The position numbers were made by a program, and so were the translations under genes. A stretch of 43,674 nt of DNA, from the NCBI RefSeq assembly GCF_003122205.1, contig NZ_QEYE01000026.1, positions 1-43,674 of the forward strand. The letters run 5' to 3'. The stretch is from Maritimibacter sp. 55A14. GTDB taxonomy: Bacteria > Pseudomonadota > Alphaproteobacteria > Rhodobacterales > Rhodobacteraceae. A model generated the notes under the pieces. It did not search any database and was not told the DNA's origin. It worked only from the letters and a program-made list of their open reading frames with translations. Shown piece by piece: positions 1 through 10,629 of the stretch. How positions within the stretch are numbered: the first letter of the stretch is position 1; each line of letters begins with the position of its first letter.

Positions 1-119
1 GCCTTGTCATGACCGAACGGCAGAAGATGCTCGCTCGGTATGTCCAGCTTCGCCCCGATCTCCTGGATCGGCTTCTTCTTCGCTTCCCGCGCGATCTCGA
101 TATCCGTCTTGTAAGCCAT
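1..119 (-). CDS. fhs: Formate--tetrahydrofolate ligase, N-terminal part (cut by window edge)
   Basis: Only the first 39 codons are in the window. They read [20 protein letters not shown] and continue through [20 protein letters not shown], the hallmark N-terminus of formate-THF ligase (10-formyl-THF synthetase). The enzyme joins formate to tetrahydrofolate with ATP in the cytosol and feeds one-carbon metabolism. The ATG at 119 is chosen because it matches the family start exactly. The remaining roughly 520 codons lie left of position 1. No frame problem is visible. Confidence 0.93.
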   Translation of the reverse strand, partial: MAYKTDIEIAREAKKKPIQEIGAKLDIPSEHLLPFGHDK

Positions 120-322
120 GACTGTCCCTTTGCCGTCGCTGAACCGGTGTTTCGGTATGCAACGGCCTATAGCGGCGAAACGCTACCCCGCTCACCGAGG
201 ATTCCGACCTTTTGCGGGCGGTATACGTCGAAATCCATGCGGCGGCGTGTCAGATCGGAAACCCGGCGCGGCGAATGCCGCGATGCGACTGGGAATCCTG
301 TGCCGGAATCATGATTTTCGCT

Positions 323-340
323 GGCCGGAAACCCCCGGCC
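323..340 (-). terminator. Weak GC hairpin downstream of the ATP-grasp gene
   Basis: A 6-bp stem GGCCGG/CCGGCC with a 6-nt loop lies about 30 bases past the stop codon at 370 on the minus strand. No T-run follows, so an intrinsic terminator is only a possibility. The rest of 120-369 shows no gene; it must hold the fhs promoter, which I could not place with confidence. Confidence 0.3.
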
Positions 341-369
341 GGGCGCGCTCCGAAACCGGCGCAGGCGGA

Positions 370-1539
370 TCAGGCAGCTTTCCGGGCCTTCGCCGCCGCC
401 CCGTGGCGGGCGAAAACCCGCTCGAAGACCGGGCGGAATTCGGCGTTCAGCACGCCGCGGCCGCTGGCAAGCTGGTAGAGGCCGTGAAACGGGCTGGTGT
501 TGCATTCCACGATCACAGGGCCGTCGGCGGTCATGCCGATATCCCAGCCCAGGATGCCGAACTCCGGGAAGACGGCATGGCCTTGGCACACGAGGTCGAC
601 CGCGGCATCCCAGTGCGGGATGCGGAAGCCTTCGACGGGCTTGCCGCTGACAGGATGCTCGCGGAGGATCTCGGCCTGCGGACCGGTGCCGCGCTGGCAG
701 CGCCCTGCGGTCCCGTCGGCGGGGTCGAGCAGCGCGATCATGCTTCCCGGCTGCCAGAAATTGTCCGACATCGCAGCGGGCGCCGGCAATTTCCACAGCG
801 CGTAGAGCAGCGCCGGCGCGGACGCGCCATCGGCAACGGTCACAAGCCGCAGAGTGCCAAGCGCGGGACCGGCCAGCGCCGTCATCTGGGGGTGCTGAAC
901 CACCGCGGATTGCAGCACGACACCTGAGTGATGGTCGCCCAGCAATTCGTCGATGAACCGGTCGAGCGCGACCTCCACGCCATTGCCAAGCATCACGCGC
1001 CGGGCCGCGCCGTCCACTCCGGCGATGAAGGCGGAACCGACGCTGCGCGAGCCCGCGACCGGCTTGGCGAAGAGCGGATAGCGCGCGTCGTTCAGCAGGA
1101 AGGACTCCACCGCCGCACCATCGCGGAGCCGAGGGATGCGACCGGTATGGCGCGGCGTGGCCACCACTGCCTGCGTCTCGGTTGCGGGCAGTCCGAGCCG
1201 GGCCATGAGTTCCGGGTAAAGCACCTTGTCGTCGAGAAGATGCGCCATCTGCATGACCGAAAGCGGCGACAGCCTTTCGTTGAGCCGGTTGCTGCCGCGC
1301 TGCCCTACAAATTCGCGCTTCCGCTCCCTCGGCAGGTTCGGCAGGTAGAGTTGACCGGCGAAATATTCGTGAAATCCGATGCCGTTCTCGCCGCGGCTCA
1401 GGCGCATCATTTCGGTGAACTGGCGCAGCGGGCTGACGCCGTGGTCCCGCGCCACCTGAACGACCATCGCGCTGGTCGGGTTGCGGGGCTCGGCCGGCGC
1501 GGCCAGGAGCGCCTTCTCCATCGTCGCGGTTTCGGACAT
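370..1539 (-). CDS. Sugar-transfer-associated type ATP-grasp protein
   Basis: The 389-residue protein resembles the ATP-grasp family annotated as sugar-transfer associated (alpha-L-glutamate-ligase-related). The visible core includes PLFAKPVAGSRSVG near residue 155-168, the expected ATP-binding Lys strand and flexible loop. Toward the C-terminus, ILGWDIGMTADGPVIVECN carries the Glu/Asn metal ligands of ATP-grasp enzymes. Family members form amide or peptide-like bonds through acyl phosphates and often sit near polysaccharide genes, but the substrate here is unknown. The ATG at 1539 follows GGGAG about 7 nt upstream. The gene stands alone between fhs and ftsH. The family call is fairly safe; the reaction is inference. 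Confidence 0.75.
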   Translation of the reverse strand: MSETATMEKALLAAPAEPRNPTSAMVVQVARDHGVSPLRQFTEMMRLSRGENGIGFHEYFAGQLYLPNLPRERKREFVGQRGSNRLNERLSPLSVMQMAHLLDDKVLYPELMARLGLPATETQAVVATPRHTGRIPRLRDGAAVESFLLNDARYPLFAKPVAGSRSVGSAFIAGVDGAARRVMLGNGVEVALDRFIDELLGDHHSGVVLQSAVVQHPQMTALAGPALGTLRLVTVADGASAPALLYALWKLPAPAAMSDNFWQPGSMIALLDPADGTAGRCQRGTGPQAEILREHPVSGKPVEGFRIPHWDAAVDLVCQGHAVFPEFGILGWDIGMTADGPVIVECNTSPFHGLYQLASGRGVLNAEFRPVFERVFARHGAAAKARKAA

Positions 1540-1688
1540 GCCTGCTCTCCCGTTCTCGGTCGGATGTTTTCCTGGCCGGACTATGGGCCGGAAAATGCGG
1601 CGAAGTTCGGGCAGTGATCGTACAATGCTTGGGTTTATGGGGCATTGTCCCCGTATTGGCGACGGATCGTCGGAGTAGTCAGGATATG

Positions 1689-1720
1689 AAAAAGACGCCG
1701 CGGAGCGGCTCCGCGGCGTC
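1689..1720 (-). terminator. Intrinsic terminator of ftsH
   Basis: On the minus strand a perfect 12-bp stem (GACGCCGCGGAG/CTCCGCGGCGTC) with a 3-nt loop is followed directly by TTTTT. It starts 27 bases after the ftsH stop codon. This is a textbook Rho-independent terminator and closes the long ruv-tol-ftsH block. Confidence 0.93.
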
Positions 1721-1746
1721 CCTGATCCGTGCTCCGGCCCAGCCCG

Positions 1747-3666
<1,920 letters not shown>

Positions 3667-3719
3667 GAAACTCTCCTCACGTTTGATTGGCCGCACGCAT
3701 TCGCGGCAGCCGTAGACCT

Positions 3720-3747
3720 AAAATAGAGATCGGGGGGCGCAGTTCAA
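3720..3747 (-). promoter_or_regulatory. Candidate ftsH promoter
   Basis: On the minus strand TTGAAC (3747-3742), a 16-nt spacer and TATTTT (3725-3720) form a sigma70-like promoter, with a start expected near 3713. The -35 hexamer contains the tilS stop codon. The -10 sequence CTATTT also resembles some alphaproteobacterial RpoH promoters, so heat-shock control is possible but unproven. Confidence 0.45.
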
Positions 3748-5003
3748 TGCGATAATATTGCCGAATGGAATGAATCCGGCCCCGGATCGAGCCGCGCGGT
3801 CCAGTCCGAGCGTTCGCCGGCGACCGGTGCGGCCACCAGAGCCGTGCCGCGCCAGACCGCCGGCGTGGCCATCAGAGCGGCGCGGGGAATTCCGGTGTCG
3901 CGCCAGTTCGCGCAACCCTCAAGCCCACGCTCACCGAGCGCAGCAACATGCAGGCCGGTTCCCTCCGGTCCCTCGACGCGCCACCGCCCGTCCCAGAGCG
4001 CCCCCACCGGCGCGGTGATCTGCGCCAGCGCGGCAACTTCACGCATGATCCGGATATCGCCCCGCGCCACGGTGACTGTGCAGCCGTGAAGTGTGCCGCC
4101 CCGCCCGGCCAGAGCGTCGGCAAAAAGCCGCTCCAGAGCCACAAGGCGTGGACGGTAGGGCGCGCGCGCCACCCAGCACAAGCCATGTGCCAGCAGTCTC
4201 AGCGCGATCTCCTCGGGCTGCCGGGCCAACCCCTCCCGCTCGAGCCGCACCGTCCCCCAGCCTGTCGCCTGCGCCAGATACTGTGCGGCGGCCACCGTCT
4301 GCGCCTCCAGCGCGGCACGGGCGCGCGCCATGCGCCGCGCGGTCGCGGCGAGCCCGGCGCGCTCGATCCCCAGCGGCGCCAGCGCCTCAAGCATGCGGCG
4401 CGCCTTGACCCGGTCGAAGCGGGTATCCTCGTTGCTAGGGTCGTCGGCCCAGGGCAGGCCGCGGGCGCGCAACTCGTCGCGCAGCTCCGCGCGCGGCACA
4501 TCGAGCAGCGGCCGCAGCCAGACGATGCCCTGTGCCCGGCGGCGCGGCGCCATCGCTGCCAGCCCGTCGACACCCGAGCCCCGCGCCAGCCGCATCAGCA
4601 GCGTCTCGGCCTGGTCGTCCTGCGTATGGCCCAGCGCCACCGCCGGAATGCCACGATCCCGCGCCCAGCCGGCGATCAGGCCACGGCGTCCGCGCCGCGC
4701 TGCATCCTGCAGATTGCCGCTGCCATCCCAGCCCTGCCAGCGAAGCACCGTATGCGGCACACCAAGCTGCGCCGCCACACGGCCAGCCAGCGCGGCTTCC
4801 TCTGCCGCGGCCGGGCGCAGCCCATGATCGACGCTCACCGCCTCCAGCGCGACGCCCGCCTGCACCGCCCAGTCCGCCATGAGCGCCAGAAGCGCCACGG
4901 AATCTCCGCCGCCGGAAACGGCCACACCCAGCCGGCCGGGCGGCAGCCCGTCCAGACAGGCCTGGATCATGTCCGGAAACCGGGCGGTCGGGCCTTGCGT
5001 CAC
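3744..5003 (-). CDS. tilS: tRNA(Ile)-lysidine synthase
   Basis: The 419-residue protein is the N-type ATP pyrophosphatase that converts C34 of the CAU-anticodon tRNA-Ile to lysidine, which makes it read AUA. The PP-loop SGGGDS is at residues 30-35. SVDHGLRPAA and the ALGHTQDDQAET motif follow, both typical of TilS. The start is a GTG at 5003 that overlaps the cpoB stop as GTGA, implying translational coupling. The tail after about residue 310 is poorly conserved, as is usual. tilS between cpoB and ftsH is a common alphaproteobacterial order. Confidence 0.93.
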   Translation of the reverse strand: MTQGPTARFPDMIQACLDGLPPGRLGVAVSGGGDSVALLALMADWAVQAGVALEAVSVDHGLRPAAAEEAALAGRVAAQLGVPHTVLRWQGWDGSGNLQDAARRGRRGLIAGWARDRGIPAVALGHTQDDQAETLLMRLARGSGVDGLAAMAPRRRAQGIVWLRPLLDVPRAELRDELRARGLPWADDPSNEDTRFDRVKARRMLEALAPLGIERAGLAATARRMARARAALEAQTVAAAQYLAQATGWGTVRLEREGLARQPEEIALRLLAHGLCWVARAPYRPRLVALERLFADALAGRGGTLHGCTVTVARGDIRIMREVAALAQITAPVGALWDGRWRVEGPEGTGLHVAALGERGLEGCANWRDTGIPRAALMATPAVWRGTALVAAPVAGERSDWTARLDPGPDSFHSAILSH

Positions 5004-5839
5004 TGACAGCCCAGATCGCTCATCTCGGCCTCGGCCTCGGCGGCGAACTCGCTGCCCTGAAATCGCGCCGGCACCTCGGCCAGCGTCAGGCAGGCTTCCT
5101 CGCGCTGGCCGATCCGGTCGAGACCCACGCCCAGCTTGTAGAGCGCCTCGGGCGCCATCGGGCCGTCCGGCGCGCCGGAGAAACTCTCCAGATAGGCGCG
5201 CGCGGCGCTGCTCCAGTCCCCGGCCGCGGCATGGGCCTCGCCGCGCCAGAAATGCGCCTCGCTCGACAGGCCGCCGCCGGGATAGTTCACGGTGAAGCGG
5301 CGGAACGCCTCCGCCGCCGCCTCATATTCGCCGTGGTCATAGGCTTCCATCGCGGCATCGAAATCGGCCTTCTCGCCAACCGCCAGTTCCGGCCCGTCGC
5401 CACTGCCGGTGTCCGTGTCGGGCAGCGCGCCGACAATGCCATCCGACCCGCCGGGCAACTCGATATCCTCACCGCCCAGCGTCGTCGTCTCACCCAGCTT
5501 GGAGACATCGCCGCCTTCGAGCTCGACCAGCCGGAACTCCAGGTCGCCGATGCGCCGGGTGCCGTCCTCGACGATCCGGTTGATGCGGAACTCCAGTTCC
5601 TCGGTGCGCGCGGTCAGGCGGCGCAGCTCGGACTCCAGCCTGTCGACCCGGTCGAGCATCGTCGCGCCGCCGGTATCCACCGAAGGCGCGCCGGTGGTGG
5701 AGAGCTGCCGCTTGAGCCGCTGCACCTCCACATGCAGGATGGACATCTCCTGCCGGATATCGGCCAGCGTCTCTTCGCGCGATTGCGCGGCGAGCGGCGC
5801 CGAAAGCAGGATCAGCAGGACGGCGGCAAGACGCAACAT
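5000..5839 (-). CDS. cpoB: Tol-Pal accessory protein CpoB (YbgF)
   Basis: The 279-residue periplasmic protein coordinates Tol-Pal activity with peptidoglycan synthesis at the septum in other bacteria. A signal peptide spans roughly residues 1-18 (MLRLAAVLLILLSAPLAA). A coiled coil of about 80 residues follows, the YbgF trimerisation region. After an acidic Gly/Asp-rich linker, the C-terminal half has TPR helices with repeats such as GEYEAAAEAFRRF and GDWSSAARAYLESF. It lies 19 nt downstream of pal and overlaps tilS by 4 nt. Confidence 0.92.
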   Translation of the reverse strand: MLRLAAVLLILLSAPLAAQSREETLADIRQEMSILHVEVQRLKRQLSTTGAPSVDTGGATMLDRVDRLESELRRLTARTEELEFRINRIVEDGTRRIGDLEFRLVELEGGDVSKLGETTTLGGEDIELPGGSDGIVGALPDTDTGSGDGPELAVGEKADFDAAMEAYDHGEYEAAAEAFRRFTVNYPGGGLSSEAHFWRGEAHAAAGDWSSAARAYLESFSGAPDGPMAPEALYKLGVGLDRIGQREEACLTLAEVPARFQGSEFAAEAEAEMSDLGCQ

Positions 5840-5858
5840 CGCTCTGACCTCCGGACCG

Positions 5859-6368
5859 TCAGCTCGACGCGCCGGACGAGAGCACCGTCACCGCGCGCCG
5901 GTTCTTGGAATAGCATGCCTCGGTGGAACAGATCTCGATCGGGCGCTCCTTGCCGTAGCTGACCGTGCGCAGGCGCGAATCGGCCACGCCGCGCGACACC
6001 AGGTAGTCGCGGACCGCACTGGCGCGACGGGCGCCCAGGGCGAGGTTGTATTCGCGTGTGCCCTGCTCGTCGGCATGGCCCTCGATGATCGCGGTAAATT
6101 CGGCGTTCTGCATCAGCCAGTTGGCCTGACCGTCGAGCGTTGTGCGGGCTTCCTGCGTCAGGGTGCTTTCGTCCACCGCGAAATGGACGCGGTCGCCGAT
6201 CGTTTGGTTGAAATACTGCGGCGAGGCCGGGTCGTAGACGCCGCCGGCGCCCGCGCCGGTGCTGGCACCGGGTGTGTCGCCGTAGCCGCCATCGGCGCCG
6301 AAGCCGCCGCCACAGGCGGCAAGGCCAAGGGTGGCGGCGAGAAGCAGGCTGGATGTGAGGGCTTTCAT
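5859..6368 (-). CDS. pal: Peptidoglycan-associated lipoprotein Pal
   Basis: The 169-residue outer-membrane lipoprotein has a lipobox LAAC with the acylated Cys at residue 19, then a Gly-rich tether. The C-terminal OmpA-like domain contains IEGHADEQGTREYNLALGARRA, the peptidoglycan (diaminopimelate) binding motif. Pal anchors the outer membrane to the cell wall and is recruited by TolB and TolA during constriction. It has its own candidate promoter in the short gap after tolB, so it can be made in excess over the inner-membrane Tol proteins. Confidence 0.96.
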   Translation of the reverse strand: MKALTSSLLLAATLGLAACGGGFGADGGYGDTPGASTGAGAGGVYDPASPQYFNQTIGDRVHFAVDESTLTQEARTTLDGQANWLMQNAEFTAIIEGHADEQGTREYNLALGARRASAVRDYLVSRGVADSRLRTVSYGKERPIEICSTEACYSKNRRAVTVLSSGASS

Positions 6369-6408
6369 GGGTCTGGTCCTTGTTTTTCTGTCTGCTCGGT
6401 TAATCGTG

Positions 6409-6437
6409 CTTATAGCATTTCGCGGGCCGGGTGGAAA
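6409..6437 (-). promoter_or_regulatory. Candidate pal promoter
   Basis: On the minus strand TTTCCA (6437-6432), a 17-nt spacer and TATAAG (6414-6409) lie 40-70 nt before the pal ATG. A start near 6402 would give a 34-nt leader. The -10 overlaps TATA-N7-TTAAC, one base from the CtrA consensus TTAA-N7-TTAAC; cell-cycle control is only a suggestion. Confidence 0.45.
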
Positions 6438-6443
6438 CGCGCC

Positions 6444-7781
6444 TCATTGCAGAAGCGGCGACCAGGACGGGTCGGACGCGGCCTGCGGCGTAGGCACCCG
6501 TTTCAGGTTGCGCCCTGATATGTCCACCGACCAGAGCGACGGCGCGCCGTCGGCCCCCGCGGACTGGCGGGCGAACATGATGACGCGCCCGTTGGGCGAC
6601 CAGGTCGGCCCCTCGTCGAGGAAGGACGAGGTAAGTAGCCGCTCCTCCGACCCGTCGGTGCGCATGACGCCAATATGGAACCGGCCCTGGTTGATCTTGG
6701 TGAACGCCACCAGGTCGCCGCGTGGCGACCAGACCGGGGTGCCATAGCGGCCCTGCCCGAAGCTGATCCGCCGCGCCTCGCCCCCGCCGGCGGACATGAT
6801 GTAGAGCTGCTGCGAGCCGCTGCGGTCGGACTCGAACACGATGAACCGCCCGTCGGGCGAGAAGCTGGGCGCGGTGTCGATGGCGGCGGAATTGGTCAGT
6901 TGCCGGCGCTCACCGGTATTGATGTCGAGCGCGTAGATATCCGTGTTCGACCCGCGCGAGAGCGAGAAGATGACCGTCCGCCCGTCGGGCGAGAAGCGCG
7001 GCGCGAAGGTCATGATGCCGGGCTGTTCGTCGAGCGCCCGCTGGCTCATGTTGCCGATGTCGAGCACGTAGATGCGGGGAAAGCCGCTCTGATACGAGGT
7101 ATAGAGCACGCGGCGCCCGTCGGGCGAGAAGCGCGGCGCGATCACGATGGAGTTGTCGCCGGTCAGGAACTGCACGTTCGCCCCGTCGTAATCCATGATC
7201 GCCAGCCGCTTGAGGCGATCGTTCTTCGGCCCGGTCTCGGAAACGAATACCACCCGGCTGTCGAAATAGGCCTTCTCGCCGGTGATCCGGCTGTAGACCG
7301 CATCGGCCACCTTGTGCGCCATTCGCCGCCAGCTTGCCTCCGGCCCGCCGAATTGCAGCCCGTCGCCCAGCGGCGCCTGCGCGAATACGTCGAAGAGCCG
7401 GAATTTCACCGTGAGCTGCCCGTTCGTCAGCCCGACCGCCCCGGTGATCAGCGCCTGCGCGTTGATCGGGCGCCAGTCGGAATACTGGACCGGCGAGGCG
7501 AAATTCGTCACCCGCGCGATATGCGCGCTGGCCGGGATCTCGCGGAAGAGCCCGGTGCCAGCCAGGTCGGCTGCCACGACGCGCGCAATCTCGGCGGCAT
7601 AATCGCGGGCCGCCGGGGTCTCGGGCACGAAATCGGGCACCGCGAAGGGCAGCGGCTCGATCACGCCCTCGGTGATCTCGATCCTGAGCGGGCCGTCGCG
7701 CTCCTGGGCCAGGGTCGCAAGCGGCGCGGAAAGCGCCACCAATGCAGCCAGGGCCAGGCTCAGTCTTCGCAGAGGTGTCAT
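6444..7781 (-). CDS. tolB: Tol-Pal translocation protein TolB
   Basis: The 445-residue periplasmic protein links Pal to the TolQRA motor. A signal peptide occupies about residues 1-25. The N-terminal domain then leads into a six-bladed beta-propeller whose blades show repeated FSPDGR and WSPRG motifs, such as [15 protein letters not shown] and [15 protein letters not shown]. The length is normal for TolB. The ATG at 7781 overlaps the tolA stop as ATGA, so translation is probably coupled. Confidence 0.96.
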   Translation of the reverse strand: MTPLRRLSLALAALVALSAPLATLAQERDGPLRIEITEGVIEPLPFAVPDFVPETPAARDYAAEIARVVAADLAGTGLFREIPASAHIARVTNFASPVQYSDWRPINAQALITGAVGLTNGQLTVKFRLFDVFAQAPLGDGLQFGGPEASWRRMAHKVADAVYSRITGEKAYFDSRVVFVSETGPKNDRLKRLAIMDYDGANVQFLTGDNSIVIAPRFSPDGRRVLYTSYQSGFPRIYVLDIGNMSQRALDEQPGIMTFAPRFSPDGRTVIFSLSRGSNTDIYALDINTGERRQLTNSAAIDTAPSFSPDGRFIVFESDRSGSQQLYIMSAGGGEARRISFGQGRYGTPVWSPRGDLVAFTKINQGRFHIGVMRTDGSEERLLTSSFLDEGPTWSPNGRVIMFARQSAGADGAPSLWSVDISGRNLKRVPTPQAASDPSWSPLLQ

Positions 7782-8935
7782 CTGATCCTCATCCTCTCGG
7801 GGTTGAATGTCATCTCGACGTCACGCCAAGTGTCGTATTTCTCGGCCGGCAGATCAAACCCGCGCGCCCCGCAGCGGATGATTGCGCGGCGCGCCGCCTC
7901 GTAGGCCTGCTTTGCCGCGGCACCGTCGCCGCCGGTGGCGGATATCTGGCGGATCGACTCGGTGCGCGGGGTGCCATCGCGGTTGAGTTCCACCCCGACC
8001 GTCACCGTCACCCGCAGCGCGTCGGACGAGAGCGCGCCGACATTCCAGCATTCCTGCACCGCCAGCCGCAGCCCCTCGCGCTCGCCACTGGTCAGTGGCG
8101 GGCCGCGGCGGGTCGCGGGCTCGCGCGCGCCGCCCTGGGGCGCGGGTTCCTCGCCGATATCGGCGGCGATGGCCGCGGCAATGGCGTCCTCTTCGCTGGG
8201 TGCGGGTTCGGGTTCGGCCTCCGGTTCGGCGGGCTCCGCCTGTGGCTCGGGCACCTGCGCAGGTTCGGGTTCGGGCGTTGGCCGGCGCTCGGGGCGCGCC
8301 CGCGGCCGGGCGGAGACCTGCGGCGCGGCATCCGGTTTTGCCTCGGCCTCGGTCACGATCTCGCGCGCCGCCGCTTCGGGCGCCACGGCCTCCTCCGGCT
8401 CGGCCGGGCTTTCCGCGCTTTCCTCGGGCGTCGCGGCCTCGGTCTGCCGCTCGGCGCGGGGCATGTCCGGATCGGGCTCGGGTGTGGGCACAGGCGCCAC
8501 CCGGTCGGCGGGCTTCGGCGCCGCTTCCTCGGGAGCCAGGACCGCAAGCTCGTCTGGTTCGGGCGGCGCGGGGGGCGCCGGCGGCTCCACCTCCGCCTCG
8601 GTCTCGGGGCGCTCGCGCACGGCTTCCGTATCCGGGCTCGCCTCCGGCGTCTGCGGGGCGTCGGGCGTGTCGGCGGGCGAGGTTTCCGGCGCGGTCTCGG
8701 GCTCCGGCAGACCGGCCGTGTCGTCCTCGATCTCCGGCGCGGCCTGATCGGGCACCGCGACCGAGGCCTCCGGCGCGTCCGAGACCAGCGCCGCGAACTC
8801 GGCGTCCGACATGATCGAAACCTCGGAGACCTGCAACTCGGCCGATTTGTCGGCGCGAAAGAACGTCCCGCCCAGGATGATCCACAGGATCAGGGCACCG
8901 TGGACGGCCCCCGAGATCTTGACGCCGGTATCCAT
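7778..8935 (-). CDS. tolA: Cell envelope protein TolA
   Basis: The 385-residue protein has an N-terminal membrane helix (near residues 8-25, [18 protein letters not shown]), a long periplasmic linker and a small C-terminal domain of about 95 residues. That domain includes [19 protein letters not shown], typical of the TolA C-terminus that contacts TolB and Pal. The linker (about residues 60-285) is Pro/Glu/Ala-rich and acidic, with many PEPE and PEPEPA runs, unlike the Lys/Ala-rich helix of enterobacterial TolA. The position between tolR and tolB and the ATGA overlap with tolB make the call secure despite weak sequence conservation. Confidence 0.9.
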   Translation of the reverse strand: MDTGVKISGAVHGALILWIILGGTFFRADKSAELQVSEVSIMSDAEFAALVSDAPEASVAVPDQAAPEIEDDTAGLPEPETAPETSPADTPDAPQTPEASPDTEAVRERPETEAEVEPPAPPAPPEPDELAVLAPEEAAPKPADRVAPVPTPEPDPDMPRAERQTEAATPEESAESPAEPEEAVAPEAAAREIVTEAEAKPDAAPQVSARPRARPERRPTPEPEPAQVPEPQAEPAEPEAEPEPAPSEEDAIAAAIAADIGEEPAPQGGAREPATRRGPPLTSGEREGLRLAVQECWNVGALSSDALRVTVTVGVELNRDGTPRTESIRQISATGGDGAAAKQAYEAARRAIIRCGARGFDLPAEKYDTWRDVEMTFNPERMRIR

Positions 8936-8944
8936 CCGCCCGCC

Positions 8945-9415
8945 TCAGCCGTCCTGCCCGTCGAGCCGCGGCCCGCCGGACTCGGTCACCAGCCCGATAT
9001 TGCGGAACCCGCCGGCATTAAGCGCCCCCATGACCTGCATCACCGCCTCATAGGGGATGACCCCGTCGGCGCGCAGGAAAATCTTGTTGTCGGCGCGCTC
9101 CGCCTGGATGGCGCGCAGTTTCGGGATCAGCTCGCCGCGCGCGATCTCGGTCGTCTGGACCAGGAGCCGCCCGTCGGAGGTGAGCGTGACCGTCAGCGGA
9201 TCATGCTCCTCGCTGGGCAGCGGGCTGGCGGCGGTCTCCGGCAGTTCCACCGGCACGCCCACCGTCAGCAGCGGCGCGGCCACCATGAAGATGATGAGCA
9301 GCACCAGCATCACGTCCACGAAGGGCGTGACGTTGATCTCGGACATCGGGCGGCGGCGCACATTGCGCCGGCCCCGTCTGCGGCTGCCTCCCTTATCGAG
9401 TACCCCGGCCCCCAT
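8945..9415 (-). CDS. tolR: TolR, ExbD/TolR-family proton-channel subunit
   Basis: The 156-residue inner-membrane protein has one N-terminal membrane helix after an Arg-rich cytoplasmic stretch. The motif INVTPFVDVMLVLLIIFMV carries the essential membrane Asp at residue 34. A periplasmic domain with the usual DGVIPYEAVMQVM signature follows. With TolQ it forms the proton-driven stator that energises TolA. It begins 2 nt after the tolQ stop and ends 9 nt before tolA. Confidence 0.95.
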   Translation of the reverse strand: MGAGVLDKGGSRRRGRRNVRRRPMSEINVTPFVDVMLVLLIIFMVAAPLLTVGVPVELPETAASPLPSEEHDPLTVTLTSDGRLLVQTTEIARGELIPKLRAIQAERADNKIFLRADGVIPYEAVMQVMGALNAGGFRNIGLVTESGGPRLDGQDG

Positions 9416-9417
9416 GG

Positions 9418-10113
9418 TCAGCCGTCCAGCTGGCGCGACAGGATGGTCGAGAACTCGTCGGCGAAGGCCTCATGGTCGGAACTGATCTTGTCGGCGTCAT
9501 TCGACAGCTTGTTGTAGAAGATCACCGCCGGAATGGCCGCCAGCAAACCCAGCGCCGTGGCGACCAGCGCCTCGGCGATGCCCGGCGCAACGACCGCCAG
9601 GTTGGTGTTCTGCTGCATCGCGATTTCCTCGAAGGCGTTCTTGATGCCCCAGACCGTGCCGAAAAGCCCGATGAAGGGCGCGGTCGAACCCACCGTGGCC
9701 AGCACCGTCAGCCCGGAGTTGAGCCGCTCGGTCTCGCGCGCGATAGCCACGTCCATCGAGCGTTCGATGCGCGCCTGAGCGCCCATTATCAACTCCCCGT
9801 CGGAACGGTGCGAGCGGTGCCATTCGACCATGCCGGCACCGAATATCCGCTCCGCCCCGCCGCTGGAGGCCTCGCCGATCTTCTCGTAAAGCTCGTCCAG
9901 CGGCTCGCCCGACCAGAAGGCGCGGTCGAAAATCTCGGCATCGCGGCGCGCCTTCCGGTAGACGATGAACCGCTGGATGATGATCGCCCAGACCCAGAAC
10001 GAGGCGACAATCAGGATCATCATCACCAGCTTTACCGTGAAGGAGGCGCGCCAGAAGAGCGCGAACAGCGAAAAGTCGATATCCTGCGCGGCGGCAAGGG
10101 CTTCTGTTTCCAT
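9418..10113 (-). CDS. tolQ: TolQ, MotA/TolQ/ExbB proton-channel subunit
   Basis: The 231-residue inner-membrane protein has three predicted membrane helices: one near residues 27-47, then two C-terminal ones. The C-terminal segment VATVGSTAPFIGLFGTVWGI is the family signature, and APGIAEALVATALGLLAAIPA forms the last helix. TolQ pentamers enclose TolR and conduct the protons that drive Tol-Pal. It starts the tolQRAB operon behind a candidate promoter. Confidence 0.96.
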   Translation of the reverse strand: METEALAAAQDIDFSLFALFWRASFTVKLVMMILIVASFWVWAIIIQRFIVYRKARRDAEIFDRAFWSGEPLDELYEKIGEASSGGAERIFGAGMVEWHRSHRSDGELIMGAQARIERSMDVAIARETERLNSGLTVLATVGSTAPFIGLFGTVWGIKNAFEEIAMQQNTNLAVVAPGIAEALVATALGLLAAIPAVIFYNKLSNDADKISSDHEAFADEFSTILSRQLDG

Positions 10114-10174
10114 GGGACCTGCTCATTTACCCGTGTCAGCCCCCGTTTTCCGGGCGGCTTTGTGATTGGTGCCG

Positions 10175-10204
10175 AAAATAGCCGCTTTGCCGGCGGAATG
10201 CCAA
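10175..10204 (-). promoter_or_regulatory. Candidate tolQ promoter
   Basis: On the minus strand TTGGCA (10204-10199), an 18-nt spacer and TATTTT (10180-10175) lie in the 114-nt gap between ybgC and tolQ. The expected start near 10168 gives a leader of about 55 nt. This is the only sizeable gap inside the block upstream of tolQ. Confidence 0.5.
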
Positions 10205-10227
10205 TAAACTCGACGCGGACGGGGGAA

Positions 10228-10629
10228 TTATTGCGTCTCCTGCGTCAGAATGCGGCGGATATCCGCTGGCAACCGCGCCGGGCGGCCGGCGCCGGTCAGC
10301 GCGACGAGCGTAACGCGCGAGCGGAAGAGCGGCTCACCGCCGCGCAGCACGTCCTGGCAGAGCTGGATGCGCGCGGCGGTCACCGCTTCGGGCGTCGTCT
10401 CCACAACCAACTCGTCGTCGAACCGCGCCGGCGCCAGGTAATCCGCCTCCACCCGGCGCACCGCAAAGACGATCCCCGCCTCCGCCTTGAGCCGCGCCTG
10501 GTCGATCCCCAGCGCCCGCACCCATTCGCTGCGCCCGCGCTCGATGAATTTCAGGTAGTTGGCGTAATAGACGATCCCGGCCAGGTCGGTATCCTCGTAA
10601 TAGACGCGGAGCGGGAAGAGATGCGTCAT
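10228..10629 (-). CDS. ybgC: Tol-Pal-associated acyl-CoA thioesterase YbgC
   Basis: The 133-residue hotdog-fold protein shows the family motif YYEDTDLAGIVYYANYLKFIE near residues 10-30, which includes the catalytic Asp. YbgC hydrolyses acyl-CoA esters at the membrane and is a regular neighbour of tolQ. The ATG at 10629 is preferred over upstream in-frame starts because it overlaps the preceding stop as ATGA and gives the usual length. Confidence 0.93.
   Translation of the reverse strand: MTHLFPLRVYYEDTDLAGIVYYANYLKFIERGRSEWVRALGIDQARLKAEAGIVFAVRRVEADYLAPARFDDELVVETTPEAVTAARIQLCQDVLRGGEPLFRSRVTLVALTGAGRPARLPADIRRILTQETQ

Noticed and set aside
8140-8760. Repetitive GC-rich tract in tolA considered as a DNA repeat or CRISPR-like array
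   Set aside because: The repeats are irregular and follow the Pro/Glu/Ala codons of the TolA linker.
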